Assembly (NCBI GenBank): GCA_027487485.1
Contig: JAIYDN010000059.1
Span: forward strand, 62,001-126,000
Direction: 5' to 3'
DNA: 64,000 bases
Origin: Planctomycetaceae bacterium
GTDB taxonomy: Bacteria; Planctomycetota; Planctomycetia; Pirellulales; Pirellulaceae
Part shown: positions 63,830 to 64,000 of the stretch, one piece after another
Layout of the letters: each line of letters opens with the position of its first letter
Numbering within the stretch: position 1 is the first letter of the stretch
Made by a program: the position numbers and the translations under genes
Notes under the pieces: model-generated
What the model was told of the DNA's origin: nothing
Databases searched by the model: none
What the model saw: only the letters and a program-made list of their open reading frames with translations

Positions 63830-64000
63830 TTAATTAGCTGCCTTTCCCAGATCGATAATCCTGGGAAACTTTGAACGCTGTCCTAAATGCGTCCGGGTGT
63901 CACATTCACGGACTTCTTCTTCCAGTGTGTAAAAACTGCGCCCCCGTCCGGTGCGGAAGCAGCGGCGAAAGGACCAGGAGTAGATTTTGTTGCGGAAAGA
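63830..64000 (-). CDS. Possible C-terminal end of a minus-strand gene (partial)
   Basis: On the minus strand the frame beginning at 64000 is open for 56 codons up to a TAA at 63830-63832, reading ...RNKIYSWSFRRCFRTGRGRS...EEEVRECDTRTHLG... It is basic and not recognised. A frame of this length can arise by chance, so this is only a candidate. Confidence 0.2.
   Translation of the reverse strand, partial: SFRNKIYSWSFRRCFRTGRGRSFYTLEEEVRECDTRTHLGQRSKFPRIIDLGKAAN

Larger units (their letters stand above)
63642..64000. other. Terminal spacer and possible partial gene
   Basis: A terminator comes first. The rest up to 63829 has no clear gene; an entry for a possible minus-strand C-terminus is given separately. 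Confidence 0.35.

Overview
The window looks like chromosomal DNA of a planctomycete, most likely of the Pirellulaceae group (inference). The marks are two DUF1559 prepilin-like proteins with the H-x9-DG motif, two very large secreted cytochrome c proteins of the Planctomycetes/Verrucomicrobia heme-binding type, a ThuA plus Gfo/Idh sugar operon, DUF1570 and DUF3299 proteins, Cys-rich and Tyr/Asn-rich exported proteins, and many TTG/GTG starts. I found no rRNA, tRNA, transposase, prophage or CRISPR array.

Layout. 1-5.2 kb: end of a PRC-barrel-like gene, an AI-2E-type transporter, a divergent pair of exported proteins (a PDZ protein with a Tyr/Asn-rich tail and a Gly/Tyr repeat protein), and a di-heme peroxidase. 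5.3-15.2 kb: a carboxylesterase, a possible structured RNA, a degenerate GGDEF-like protein with five copies of one short peptide motif, a BON protein, a nuclease/phosphatase plus methyltransferase pair, a repeat-flanked DUF559 gene, a coupled HD-GYP and PilZ pair (c-di-GMP), and a glycosyltransferase. 15-25 kb: a BshC-like protein, a Cys-rich lipoprotein, KDPG aldolase with KDG kinase, the ilvH-ilvC-argG run, an rRNA-methyltransferase-like gene and a WYL regulator. 25-32 kb: a hexulose-phosphate-synthase-like gene, GroES-like / DUF1570 / YbaB, then the translation and replication run L25-pth-S6-ssb-L9.

32-41.5 kb: a GntR-controlled ABC exporter operon, a 187-bp tandem repeat, an aldo/keto reductase, a TlpA-like protein, a PhyH dioxygenase and an OGT-like glycosyltransferase. 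41.8-53.7 kb: two secreted heme proteins, a methyltransferase, a Gfo/Idh oxidoreductase and a divergent XylR-type regulator with a 12-bp palindrome between the divergent starts; this is probably one regulated sugar-use locus. 53.8-60.2 kb: purC, DUF3299 and aspS on one strand, and trpG/pabA, a fused aroDE and yraN on the other. 60.5-63.7 kb: two paralogous cassettes, each a DUF1559 protein, then a small lipoprotein, then a strong terminator.

The intergenic DNA carries at least seven kinds of palindromic or tandem repeat. One, built on a GCGGCTAGCGCC core, occurs at three separate places. The best candidates for something undescribed are the repeated ADDIAALFA peptide motif in the GGDEF-like protein, the hairpin-rich 6.27-6.56 kb segment, the DUF559 gene whose C-terminus is read from a repeat, the repeat array that supplies a stop codon at 45.1-45.4 kb, and the duplicated DUF1559/lipoprotein cassettes.
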